From: Mariprofundales bacterium
GTDB taxonomy: Bacteria; Pseudomonadota; Zetaproteobacteria; Mariprofundales; J009
Direction: 5' to 3'
Assembly: GCA_030950645.1 (NCBI GenBank)
Contig: JAUZRF010000087.1
Coordinates: 1 to 52,582 of the forward strand
DNA length: 52,582 nucleotides
Position 1 is the first letter of the stretch; the number at the start of each line of letters is the position of its first letter. The notes under the pieces were generated by a model. That model saw only the letters and a program-made list of their open reading frames with translations, ran no database searches and had not been told where the DNA came from. Shown in pieces: positions 7,751-16,987 of this stretch. Position numbers and translations under genes: made by a program.

Positions 7751-10033
7751 ATGCGCGCAGTCGTTGTTGTTGAGTCACCTGCAAAGTCAAAAACCATTGA
7801 AAAATATCTAGGAAAAGGCTACAAGGTGCTAGCCTCCTATGGCCATGTTCGCGCCTTTCCCAAGAAAGACGGTTCGGTTGATCCCGAACAGGATTTTGCC
7901 ATCAAGTATGAGATTATTGCCGATAAAAAGAAGCGGCTTGATGCCATTGGCACCGCGCTGAAAAAGGCCGATACCCTCATTCTGGCTAGCGATCCGGATC
8001 GCGAAGGGGAGGCAATCGCCTGGCATGTGGCCGAGGTGATGCGCGAACGCGGCCTGCTTGAGGATAAAGAGGTGCAGCGGGTGACCTTTCATGAGATTAC
8101 CAAAAAGGCGATCACCGCAGCCTTTGATCAGCCCCACCAGGTGAATGATCATCTGGTCGATGCGCAACAAGCGCGCAGTGCCCTTGATTATCTGGTTGGG
8201 TTTACCCTCTCTCCGTTGTTGTGGCGCAAGATTCGCAGTGGCCTCTCTGCCGGTCGGGTGCAGTCGGTAGCGTTACGGCTGATCTGCGAGCGAGAAGCGC
8301 ATATCCGTAGCTTTCAGCCTAAGGAGTACTGGACGCTCGACACCGGTTGCAAGGGCAAGGAGGGCGACTTTGCGGCGCGCCTTCACGCCGAGGGTGGCAA
8401 GGCACTGACCAAGTTTGCGATTCATGATGCCACTGGCGCCAAAAAGATGGCCAAACGCATCGAGAAAGCCGGTTTTACGGTGGCCAAGGTGACGAAGAAA
8501 CAGGCCAAGCAGAATCCGGCGCCACCATTCATCACCTCCACCCTGCAGATGGATGCGGCGCGCAAGTTGGGATTTACTGCCCGCAAAACCATGCAATTGG
8601 CGCAAAAGCTCTACGAAGGTATTGAGGTTGATGGTGAGCGTACCGGTCTCATTACCTACATGCGTACCGATTCAGTCACCCTATCTGAAGATGCGTTGGG
8701 TGAGACCCGTGTCTTCATTGAACAGAAATATGGTGCTGAATTTTTGCCGGATCATGCGCGTCGCTTCAAAAATAAAAGTAAGAATGCCCAAGAGGCGCAT
8801 GAGGCGATTCGTCCTTCGGATGTGCAGCGCACGCCGGATGCACTGAAGGGCACCCTTGATGGCGAGCAGTGGCGGCTCTACACCCTGATCTGGCAGCGTA
8901 CCGTGGCCTGCCAGATGGCGGCAGCCATTCTCGATCAAGTCAGTGTTGATATCGATGGCGACCATCTCACCCTGCGCGCGACCGGCTCCACACTACGCTT
9001 TGCCGGTTTTCGCAAACTTTATATCGAAGGCACCGATGACAACGGTGGCGCCGGCGATGATAAGGATCGCTTGCTGCCACCGCTGACCGAAGGTGAGGCG
9101 ATCACCATTGCTAGCTGCACCCCGAATCAGCATTTTACTGAGCCCAAGCCGAGGTTTTCTGAGGCGACGCTGGTGAAGGAGCTGGAGGGGCACGGCATTG
9201 GCCGTCCCTCTACCTATGCCTCGATTCTCAATGTGTTAAGAGAACGCAACTATGTTGAGATGGAGAAGCGGCGCTTCATGCCGACCGATGTTGGTGAGTG
9301 GGTGAGCAAGTTTCTCACCGCCTCTTTTGATGATATTATCAATACTGGATTTACGGCGGATATTGAGAATAAGCTTGATGCAGTCGCGCGTGGTGAAGCT
9401 GGCTGGAAGCCGTTGCTACGGGATTTTTGGGGTCCCTTTAAGGCGGCGGTTGATCTGGCTGCGGTGGCAGAACGGCCCGTGGAAGCGAGCGCAGAGATAT
9501 GTCCGGAGTGCGGTAAGCCGATGGCGATCAAGCTGGGGCGTTTTGGCAAGTTTCTCGCTTGTACCGGATATCCTGCCTGCAAACACGCGCAACCGATTGG
9601 TAAGGATGGTGAGCCACAGGCGGTAGAAGCGCCGGAGCTCTCCGACCAGAAATGTGAGAAATGCGGCGAGCCGATGGCGATTAAGCATGGCCGTTATGGC
9701 AAGTTCTTGGGTTGCTCGGCCTACCCCAAATGCAAGAATATCCAGCCGATGGAGAAGCCCAAGGATACCGGCATCACCTGTCCAGAATGTGGTAAAGGCA
9801 CCTTTCTTGTGAAGAAGTCGCGCCGTGGTAAGATATTCTACTCCTGCTCCACCTATCCCAAGTGCAAAAATGCGCTTTGGAACCAACCGATTGACCGCGC
9901 CTGTCCTGAATGCAGTGCGCCATTCGTTACGGAAAAGGTGACCAAGCGGAACGGAACGGAACACATTTGTGCCATTGAAGGGTGTGGCTGGAAGGAAAAA
10001 ATAGCCGAAACGAAGGAAGCTGCGACCAACTGA
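7751..10033 (+). CDS. topA: DNA topoisomerase I
   Basis: MRAVVVVESPAKSKTIEKYLGKGYKVLASYGHVR, SAGRVQSVALRLI, TYMRTDS, C-terminal CxxC zinc fingers. Confidence 0.97.
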   Translation: MRAVVVVESPAKSKTIEKYLGKGYKVLASYGHVRAFPKKDGSVDPEQDFAIKYEIIADKKKRLDAIGTALKKADTLILASDPDREGEAIAWHVAEVMRERGLLEDKEVQRVTFHEITKKAITAAFDQPHQVNDHLVDAQQARSALDYLVGFTLSPLLWRKIRSGLSAGRVQSVALRLICEREAHIRSFQPKEYWTLDTGCKGKEGDFAARLHAEGGKALTKFAIHDATGAKKMAKRIEKAGFTVAKVTKKQAKQNPAPPFITSTLQMDAARKLGFTARKTMQLAQKLYEGIEVDGERTGLITYMRTDSVTLSEDALGETRVFIEQKYGAEFLPDHARRFKNKSKNAQEAHEAIRPSDVQRTPDALKGTLDGEQWRLYTLIWQRTVACQMAAAILDQVSVDIDGDHLTLRATGSTLRFAGFRKLYIEGTDDNGGAGDDKDRLLPPLTEGEAITIASCTPNQHFTEPKPRFSEATLVKELEGHGIGRPSTYASILNVLRERNYVEMEKRRFMPTDVGEWVSKFLTASFDDIINTGFTADIENKLDAVARGEAGWKPLLRDFWGPFKAAVDLAAVAERPVEASAEICPECGKPMAIKLGRFGKFLACTGYPACKHAQPIGKDGEPQAVEAPELSDQKCEKCGEPMAIKHGRYGKFLGCSAYPKCKNIQPMEKPKDTGITCPECGKGTFLVKKSRRGKIFYSCSTYPKCKNALWNQPIDRACPECSAPFVTEKVTKRNGTEHICAIEGCGWKEKIAETKEAATN

Positions 10034-10521
10034 TGGTGTTCGCGGAGGATGGGGCACCCCACCTCCGCCTGGCCACGGAGGATGACCTCCCCTCCCTAGC
10101 AGCGATGGCGGAAGCGGCGTTGCCGGAAGCATGGCCGCTGCCGTTGATGGAGGAGGCGTTGCGGCTAGACCATCATCGTATGGTGGTAGCTGAAGCCCAT
10201 GGATCGGTCGGGAGCGATAGGGTGGTTGGTTACTTGTTGGCAAGCTTGGTGGTGCCCGACGCGATTGAATTGCTGCAAGTGGTGGTTGCCCCCAACTGTC
10301 GGCGCAGTGGCATCGCCACGGCGCTGATGCATTGGCTTGGCGCACGGTGCCTGGCAGGTGGCCGCATTTTGCTAGAGGTGCGTGGCTCCAACCGTGCCGC
10401 AGTGCGCCTCTATCGGAGGTTGGGCTTCCGACAGCTTGCTACGCGCCATCACTATTATCGTCCGGCGGCACCATCTACTGCGCGTGAAGATGCGCTAGTT
10501 ATGGCATTTACGCGCCAATAA
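10033..10521 (+). CDS. rimI: Ribosomal-protein-alanine N-acetyltransferase RimI-like (GNAT)
   Basis: VVVAPNCRRSGIATALMHWL, LEVRGSNRAAVRLYRRLGF; ATG overlaps topA stop (TGATG). Confidence 0.85.
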   Translation: MVFAEDGAPHLRLATEDDLPSLAAMAEAALPEAWPLPLMEEALRLDHHRMVVAEAHGSVGSDRVVGYLLASLVVPDAIELLQVVVAPNCRRSGIATALMHWLGARCLAGGRILLEVRGSNRAAVRLYRRLGFRQLATRHHYYRPAAPSTAREDALVMAFTRQ

Positions 10522-10540
10522 TGCGCTGAATTGATGGCGA

Positions 10541-13135
10541 CTATGCGGGGGTAATCTCCAAGTGGTTGTCTGTGCAATCAAGCACCAGTGCGCTACTACC
10601 ATTGGCGATCAGCATGCGCGCTAAGGGGGTCTCTACTTGGCGTTGAATAAAGCGTTTGAGTGGGCGCGCACCATAGATCGCATCGTACCCTTGGCGGGCG
10701 ATCAAGCCCCGTGCGGCCTCGGTCATGGTGAGGGTCACACCTCGGACTTCAAGCCGTTGGATTAACGCCTGCATGAAGAGGTCAACAATCTGCTCCGCCT
10801 CGCGTTGTGTCAGCGGCTTGAACTGCACGATCTCATCGACTCGGTTAAGAAACTCCGGTCGAAAGTGGTCGCGTAGGGTGGCCATGACCTGGTCGCGAGT
10901 GGCATCATCAATCGCACCATCAGCGCGGATTCCTTGCAGGAGATGCTCACTACCTAGGTTGCTGGTCATGATGACGATGGTGTTGCGAAAATCGACCGTG
11001 CGGCCACTGGAGTCGGTGAGCCGTCCATCATCAAGCAGCTGGAGCAGGATGTTCAACACATCGGGATGCGCCTTTTCGATCTCATCGAATAGTAGCACAC
11101 AGTAGGGCTTGCGCCGTACTGCCTCGGTGAGTTGACCTCCTTGGTCGAATCCGATGTAGCCCGGCGGGGCGCCGAGCAGACGCGAGACGGCGTGCTTCTC
11201 CATATACTCACTCATGTCGATGCGCACCATGGCACTATCTGAATCAAACAGTGTGGTCGCGAGGGTGCGTGCCAGCTCGGTTTTTCCTACTCCAGTAGGG
11301 CCAAGGAAGATAAAAGAACCAATGGGTTTGTTTTGGTCAGATATCCCCGCACGGGCGCGCAGTACGGCATCGCTTACCCGTTGCACGGCCTCATCTTGCC
11401 CGATCACTCGCGCATGGAGGGTCTGGTCTAAACGCAAGAGTTTATCGCGCTCCCCCTCAACCAACCGAATGGTCGGTATGCCCGTCCAGCGGGAGACTAC
11501 CCGGGCAATCTCCTCCTCCGTTACCTCTTCTTGTAGCAATGTTTTCTTATCCATGGAGGTGGCTTCGGCCTCTACCAACTGCTGCTCCAGTGTGGGGAGT
11601 GTGCCGTAGCGCAGCTCGGCTACCTTCTCCAGATTGTAGGCGCGTTCCGCCTGCTCGATCTGAAGCTTGGCTTGATCGATCTGTTCGCGCAGCGCCCGTA
11701 CCCGACCGATGTCTGATTTTTCTGCTTCCCAGCGTGCGGTGAGGGCATCGCGTTCGCTTCGTTGATCGGCCAGCTCGAGTTGCAACGCCGTGAGCCGTTG
11801 ATGGCTCGCTTCATCACGCTCTTTTTTGAGTGCCGTCTCCTCGATCTCCAGTCGCATCGTTTTGCGGGTGATCTCATCAAGTTCGGCGGGCATCGAGTCG
11901 ATCTCGGTGCGGATTGAGGCGCAGGCCTCATCGATCAGATCGATCGCCTTGTCGGGCAGGAAGCGGTCGCTGATGTAGCGATCTGATAGCGTTGCGGCTG
12001 CCACCAGTGCCGCATCAAGGATGCGCACGCCGTGGTGCAATTCAAAGCGCTCGCGCAGGCCGCGCAGAATGGAGATCGAGTCCTCCACCCCTGGCGCATC
12101 GACGATCACCGGCTGGAAACGCCGCTCTAGGGCGGCGTCTTTCTCGATATACAAGCGATGCTCATTGAGGGTGGTGGCACCAATGCAGTGCAGCTCACCG
12201 CGTGCCAGCATTGGCTTAAGCATGTTCCCAGCATCTGAGCTGCCCTCAGTCTTGCCAGCACCGACGATGGTGTGCAGCTCATCAATGAACAGCAGGATGC
12301 GGCCATCGGCGGACTTGATCTCCTTTAACACCGCCTTGAGCCGCTCCTCGAACTCGCCGCGATACTTGGCTCCGGCCATCAGTGAGGTCATATCGAGGGC
12401 AAAGATGGTGCGATCCTTCAACCCCTCCGGAACATCGCCATTGACGATGCGTTGCGCCAGCCCCTCGACGATGGCGGTTTTTCCCACTCCGGGCTCGCCG
12501 ATCAGCACCGGATTATTCTTGGTTTTGCGTGATAGGATGCGGATAACGCTGCGGATCTCGCTATCGCGGCCGATCACCGGATCAAGCTTTCCCGCCCGCG
12601 CCTGCTCAACCAGATCGATGCCATACTTGTTCAGGGCATCGTAGTTGGCTTCGGGGTCGTCGGTGGTTACGCGCTGGTTGCCGCGGATCGCAAGCAACGC
12701 CTCCAGTAGCTTGTCTCGCGTCACCCCAAGTTCGGCCAACAGCTTGCCACTATCGCTTGATTGCCCCTCACTCACCAGTGCTAGCAGCAGGTGTTCGACG
12801 GAAATAAAGTCGTCCCCGAGCTGTTTGGCCTCATCCTCGGCGGTGGCAAAGGTGCGTTCTACCCGTTGGGTGACATAGAGACGATCCTGATCACCACTGG
12901 CGGTGACCCGTGGCAGTTTTGCCAGCGTCTCCTGTACGCGCTGCCGGCATGCCTTGATATCTGCGCCGCAGCGGGTGATGAGTTGGGGTGCTAGCCCATT
13001 CTCTTGTGCCAACAACTCGGCGAGCAGGTGTTCGCTGTCGAGCGCCTGGTGCTCTAGCCGAGCACAGAGCGTTTGCGCTGAGGCCAGTGCCTCGCGCACC
13101 TTTTGGGTCATGCGGTTGGGATCAATCATTACCAA
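10541..13135 (-). CDS. clpB: ATP-dependent chaperone ClpB
   Basis: Two AAA modules ([33 protein letters not shown]), coiled-coil middle domain, 864 aa. Confidence 0.97.
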   Translation of the reverse strand: MVMIDPNRMTQKVREALASAQTLCARLEHQALDSEHLLAELLAQENGLAPQLITRCGADIKACRQRVQETLAKLPRVTASGDQDRLYVTQRVERTFATAEDEAKQLGDDFISVEHLLLALVSEGQSSDSGKLLAELGVTRDKLLEALLAIRGNQRVTTDDPEANYDALNKYGIDLVEQARAGKLDPVIGRDSEIRSVIRILSRKTKNNPVLIGEPGVGKTAIVEGLAQRIVNGDVPEGLKDRTIFALDMTSLMAGAKYRGEFEERLKAVLKEIKSADGRILLFIDELHTIVGAGKTEGSSDAGNMLKPMLARGELHCIGATTLNEHRLYIEKDAALERRFQPVIVDAPGVEDSISILRGLRERFELHHGVRILDAALVAAATLSDRYISDRFLPDKAIDLIDEACASIRTEIDSMPAELDEITRKTMRLEIEETALKKERDEASHQRLTALQLELADQRSERDALTARWEAEKSDIGRVRALREQIDQAKLQIEQAERAYNLEKVAELRYGTLPTLEQQLVEAEATSMDKKTLLQEEVTEEEIARVVSRWTGIPTIRLVEGERDKLLRLDQTLHARVIGQDEAVQRVSDAVLRARAGISDQNKPIGSFIFLGPTGVGKTELARTLATTLFDSDSAMVRIDMSEYMEKHAVSRLLGAPPGYIGFDQGGQLTEAVRRKPYCVLLFDEIEKAHPDVLNILLQLLDDGRLTDSSGRTVDFRNTIVIMTSNLGSEHLLQGIRADGAIDDATRDQVMATLRDHFRPEFLNRVDEIVQFKPLTQREAEQIVDLFMQALIQRLEVRGVTLTMTEAARGLIARQGYDAIYGARPLKRFIQRQVETPLARMLIANGSSALVLDCTDNHLEITPA

Positions 13136-13203
13136 TCTCCTTGTGAACTCGCGCCTCGGGAAAACAGTCCGTAGCGGCTCAATTGCTTCTCGTTTCTTAA
13201 CGC

Positions 13204-13240
13204 AGCGATCGGGAAAATGAGGAGTGGTCTGCGTAGTTAC
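13204..13240 (+). repeat. MITE right-end fragment
   Basis: gcgatcgggaaaatgaggagtggtctgcgtagttac matches the cgctatcgggaaaaccgggagtgagctgagtagttac end. Confidence 0.65.
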
Positions 13241-13253
13241 AGTTTATAAGGAG

Positions 13254-13332
13254 GTAACTACTCAGCACCCATTGAAAACATCCCGTAACTGCTCAGATTG
13301 CTTTCGGTTTTCCTGATAGCAAGGTGAAAAGC
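13254..13332 (+). repeat. MITE left-half copy (subtype II)
   Basis: gtaactactcagcacccattgaaaacatcccgtaactgctcagattgctttcggttttcctgatagcaaggtgaaaa. Confidence 0.85.
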
Positions 13333-13362
13333 ATGAAATTCAAGGAGCCGGTCTATGCTGCC

Positions 13363-14112
13363 CTAGGGGGTACTATCCTCCCAGTCATCGTTCGCCCAGT
13401 CGTCTTTTTTCTTGGTGGATGTGCCCATTCGGCCATCAAAAATCAAATATTTTCGATGTTGCCGCCATGCTTCGCGCGTAAACACATAAGGGTCAAGCGC
13501 CATATCATCGCGCAGATTGGCCGCTCCAATGAGGCGATAGCGCTTGTCAATCGCCTTGAGTATGGTGAGTGGGATCGTGATTGCTGGCGCAGCGGATAAC
13601 GATACCCAAAACAACACATCGCTAAGGGTGGAGGTGACGAAGTCTGGCGTGTCCCGATAGGAGTTCGGGCCGAACAATGGGTAGACCACATAGCCGCCCT
13701 GTCCCACGCCCCACACCGCTAAGGTCTGTCCTAGATCTTCATCGTGCTTGATTAAGCCGACGCTGGTGGCGGGATCAAACAAACCGCCAACGCCTAGCGT
13801 GGTATTGAGTAAAAAACGGCCGAAATCTGCACTTCCCTGCTTCCCTTTTCCTTGCAGAAAATCGTTCAATACCACATTCATGTAGGTACTGTTATCGAAG
13901 AAGTTACTGACCATGGTGCGGATTGGGCCAGGTGTGATACGACCATAGCCCTGAGCAGTTGGCTTCAGCGTGACTTTGTCCAAGATGGTGTTGAATTGAT
14001 CAACACCCCGATTGTAGCCTTCGAGTGGGTCATGTTGGTTTTTGGCCGTTGCGCAAGCTGTTACTAATAAGCACAGAATTATCAGCGCTACCTTTTTCAT
14101 CCTAGTTTTCAT
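13363..14112 (-). CDS. mlaA: MlaA/VacJ family lipoprotein
   Basis: Lipobox LLVTACATA; DPLEGYNRGVDQFN; NFFDNSTYMNVVLNDFLQGK; RFLLNTTLGVGGLFD. Confidence 0.92.
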   Translation of the reverse strand: MKTRMKKVALIILCLLVTACATAKNQHDPLEGYNRGVDQFNTILDKVTLKPTAQGYGRITPGPIRTMVSNFFDNSTYMNVVLNDFLQGKGKQGSADFGRFLLNTTLGVGGLFDPATSVGLIKHDEDLGQTLAVWGVGQGGYVVYPLFGPNSYRDTPDFVTSTLSDVLFWVSLSAAPAITIPLTILKAIDKRYRLIGAANLRDDMALDPYVFTREAWRQHRKYLIFDGRMGTSTKKKDDWANDDWEDSTP

Positions 14113-14218
14113 TATGGCCTCAAGGCTGGGCTGTGCCCAAATAATGTCAAAAAACATAACATGTTGGCGGGTCTGATGTCGCGGTTAGCTCGATGGCTGT
14201 TGGGTGTTATGTTTGCCT

Positions 14219-14440
14219 TTATTTGAGGGGAATCATCCCTCGTTCAGCAAGGGCTCCCGAATCCGCACATGACCCCCCTCTTCTGTAGCGGAAGATGGGT
14301 CAAGGAGGAGTGCGGAGCGAAGTGTAGCAAGCTTTTTGAGGCATCTGGAGCGTAAGTAGTCTTGGGCATGTGCGGATTCGGGGTGGGTAATCAGCTGTTC
14401 TAAACGGCCTGCCTCATCGTGGCACACCCCCCTCAAATAA
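14219..14440. repeat. Nested inverted-repeat element
   Basis: Outer IR TTATTTGAGGGG (14219-14230)/CCCCTCAAATAA (14429-14440); inner perfect 16-bp IR CCCGAATCCGCACATG (14256-14271)/CATGTGCGGATTCGGG (14367-14382). Confidence 0.7.
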
Positions 14441-14449
14441 GCCGGAATG

Positions 14450-14601
14450 GTAACTCTCAGCACCCTACCAAAAAATGGCTGTAACTGCTCAGATTGCTTC
14501 CGGTTTTCCTGATAGCAAGGCGAAAAAGCGGAGTGTACTACTGTAAATGAGCATTTTTCAACGCCGCTATCAGGAAAACCGGGAGTGAGCTGAGTAGTTA
14601 C
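14450..14601 (+). mobile_element. MITE-like element, full copy with 8-bp TSD
   Basis: gtaactctcagcaccctacc...gagctgagtagttac flanked on both sides by ccggaatg (14442-14449 and 14602-14609). Confidence 0.93.
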
Positions 14602-14620
14602 CCGGAATGTAACAAGCGCC

Positions 14621-15964
14621 CTATCCGCAGGTGACGCGGTTTTTCCCTTCGTGCTTGCTGCGATAAAGGTTTTCATCTGCCAGTTTCAGGGTGCGTTCGT
14701 AGTCAGGGTGATAGTCGTACAACGCGCCACCGATACTGGCGGTGACATGCAACTCCCCGCCATCCTTCAGCGGCACCGCCAACGCAGCAATCGCTTGCCG
14801 CAGCCGTTCGGCCTGATTGGCCAGCTCTGAAGGTGTCACATTGGTTAGGATGAGCAGCATCTCTTCACCGCCGTAACGAAAGGCGAAATCGGTGGGGCGA
14901 ATGGCGTGTAGCATCGTCTCGCCCACCTTTTTGAGCACCGCATCCCCCGCATCATGGCCATGGGTATCGTTGATCACCTTAAAATCATCCAAATCCAGCA
15001 TCAAAAGGCCAAATCGTTCCTGGTTTTTGGTTGCCACCCTGATCTCATTCTGCAAGATGGCGGCCAGGAAACGGCGGCTAAGCAGTTGGGTTAATACATC
15101 TTTGCTGTTTTGCTCTTCGGCCACATGATCAATCAGACCATCCATGTGCCAAGAGAGGCGGCTGATGCAGTCGTTGGCCTTTTTGAGGATGATCGATTGA
15201 TCTTTTCCCTCTGCTTCAGCCAGTGTGGCCAGTACCTCGTTCAGGCGTACCAGCATCTCCGTCATCTCATGTGTTTCTTTCGAATGTGGGAAATAGAAGG
15301 TGGCCTTGTGCCGCACCCAGAGCGCGAACGGAGAGCAGTGGACATCGCAATGGTGCCCAGAACCATGGAGGCCAATTTCGGTCAGTAGCTCGCGGAACCA
15401 ATCAAATAACTCCGCCCGCATCCGCTCACATTCCACACTGAGGTTAAGACTGGAGGTCTGCATGCGCAGTGAGTGTGCCTCCTTCTCGGCACTGGTGACC
15501 TGCTCCAGATAGGCTTGGTTGATCGCCGTCAGGCAACTATCGAGCAGGGCATCGATAAATTGAATCCCTTCCATCATCTGCTGGCGACCCGCCTCTGCGT
15601 CGAGCGCGGCCACAAAATGGCGAACAGCACCGCTTTTGATAATCATCATGCCACGGTTGACCAGATACATCGGCAACTCAATGCGCGCATGCACGGTACC
15701 GATATGAATCTGGTGTGCTAGAAAATCATCTACCCGCTGCTCAGCGGAGAGTGAAAAGACATCCAACAACCAGCGGCGCATCGATTGGATGAGGCGCTGT
15801 TGTACCATCTCATGGTCAAGAAAGACGGCAGATGGGGGGAAGGCCATCAATTGACGATAGAAGTCCACCGTCAACTCGGCTTCATGCTGTTCGATCACCG
15901 TTAGCACCTGACGACGAATCTCGATCGGGCACTCCCGATAGGTTTTGAGCAAGTTGTCGCGCAT
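14621..15964 (-). CDS. Globin-coupled-sensor diguanylate cyclase (DosC/YddV-like)
   Basis: N-terminal protoglobin-like IHIGTVHARIELPMYLVNRG; C-terminal GGDEF variant FRYGGEEMLLIL; start trimmed to MRDNLLKTY because the upstream ORF extension lies in a MITE. Confidence 0.87.
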   Translation of the reverse strand: MRDNLLKTYRECPIEIRRQVLTVIEQHEAELTVDFYRQLMAFPPSAVFLDHEMVQQRLIQSMRRWLLDVFSLSAEQRVDDFLAHQIHIGTVHARIELPMYLVNRGMMIIKSGAVRHFVAALDAEAGRQQMMEGIQFIDALLDSCLTAINQAYLEQVTSAEKEAHSLRMQTSSLNLSVECERMRAELFDWFRELLTEIGLHGSGHHCDVHCSPFALWVRHKATFYFPHSKETHEMTEMLVRLNEVLATLAEAEGKDQSIILKKANDCISRLSWHMDGLIDHVAEEQNSKDVLTQLLSRRFLAAILQNEIRVATKNQERFGLLMLDLDDFKVINDTHGHDAGDAVLKKVGETMLHAIRPTDFAFRYGGEEMLLILTNVTPSELANQAERLRQAIAALAVPLKDGGELHVTASIGGALYDYHPDYERTLKLADENLYRSKHEGKNRVTCG

Positions 15965-15979
15965 GGTTATCTCCCTTTC

Positions 15980-16134
15980 GTAACTACTCAGCTCACTCCC
16001 GGTTTTCCTGATAGCGGCGTTGAAAAATGCGCATTTACAGTAGTAAACTCCGCTTTTTCGCCTTGCTATCAGAAAAACCGGAAGCAATCTGAGCCGTTAC
16101 AGTCATTTTTGGGTAGGGTGCTGAGTATAGTTAC
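15980..16134 (-). mobile_element. MITE-like element, full copy with near-perfect TSD
   Basis: gtaactactcagctcactcc...ggtgctgagtatagttac; flanks tccctttc / tacctttc (7 of 8 identical). Confidence 0.92.
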
Positions 16135-16219
16135 TACCTTTCTAAAGATTGAAGATTCTAGCTCGTGGTATGGCGATGTCTATTTGACACTCTATGGTCA
16201 ACTGAGTAAACCTGCGGCC

Positions 16220-16615
16220 ATGGCAACCGACGCACCCCGCCCGACATCGCAGCGCCCGAACTCTCCGCATTTGACGGTTTATCGTTGGTCGTGGCCGATG
16301 GCCGCGAGTATCGCGCATCGGGCGAGTGGTGTATTGCTGGTGGGGTTTGTCCCCTTTTATCTCTGGCTGTTGCACGCCATGGTGGGCTCGCAAGCGGGCT
16401 ATGACTACAGCTATCTGGTGCTGCACTCTGCCTTTGGACGGCTGTTGTTGTGGTTGGTGGGCAGTGCGCTGATCTACCATTTTTGCAATGGCATCCGCTT
16501 TTTGCTGCTTGATGCCGGTGTTGGTGAGCAGCGTGAGACCATGATTGCAGTGGCCCGTTGGCCGATCTATGCCACCGGTGCTGGTGCCTTGCTGCTGGCG
16601 ATCGCCCTATTATGA
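16220..16615 (+). CDS. sdhC: Succinate dehydrogenase cytochrome b556 subunit
   Basis: RPNSPHLTVYRWSWPMAASIAHRASGVLL; start trimmed. Confidence 0.93.
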   Translation: MATDAPRPTSQRPNSPHLTVYRWSWPMAASIAHRASGVLLVGFVPFYLWLLHAMVGSQAGYDYSYLVLHSAFGRLLLWLVGSALIYHFCNGIRFLLLDAGVGEQRETMIAVARWPIYATGAGALLLAIALL

Positions 16616-16627
16616 GATCACACTAAG

Positions 16628-16984
16628 ATGAGACCGTATCGTTCAGGCACCGCCCACAATGGGCTGCATGACTGGCATTGGCAGCGCCTGTCGGCGGTAG
16701 TGTTGGCGCTGCTGATTCCACTGCCGTTTCTGCTATTGATCTGTATCTATAGCGGCAATATCGATCAGATCAGCCTGCTGAACCTGCTCGACCACCCCGT
16801 GACCCGCACCTTGCATACCCTGCTCATCGCTGCCCTTACCATTCACGGCTATGTCGGGCTGAAGGTGATCATCGAAGATTATCTGCACTGCTCCTGCGCC
16901 CGCGTGGTGGTGGTTGGTGGTCTGATGACGGTGTTTGCCGCGATTTCGATCTGGTGGCTGGCTTTAATTTGGGGGTGGTTCTAA
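16628..16984 (+). CDS. sdhD: Succinate dehydrogenase membrane anchor subunit
   Basis: Small TM protein between sdhC and sdhA; DWHWQRLSAVVLALLIPLPFLLL. Confidence 0.9.
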   Translation: MRPYRSGTAHNGLHDWHWQRLSAVVLALLIPLPFLLLICIYSGNIDQISLLNLLDHPVTRTLHTLLIAALTIHGYVGLKVIIEDYLHCSCARVVVVGGLMTVFAAISIWWLALIWGWF

Positions 16985-16987
16985 CCG

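Noticed and set aside
9416-10345. 309-aa minus-strand ORF opposite topA/rimI
   Set aside because: Antisense shadow of clearly real topA and rimI; low-complexity Arg/Pro-rich product with no recognisable domain.
12021-12644. 207-aa plus-strand ORF opposite clpB
   Set aside because: Ser/Arg-rich antisense frame of ClpB with no family signal.
14233-14676. 147-aa minus-strand ORF
   Set aside because: Composed of MITE sequence, the nested inverted-repeat element and the end of the dgc region; no coding signature recognised.
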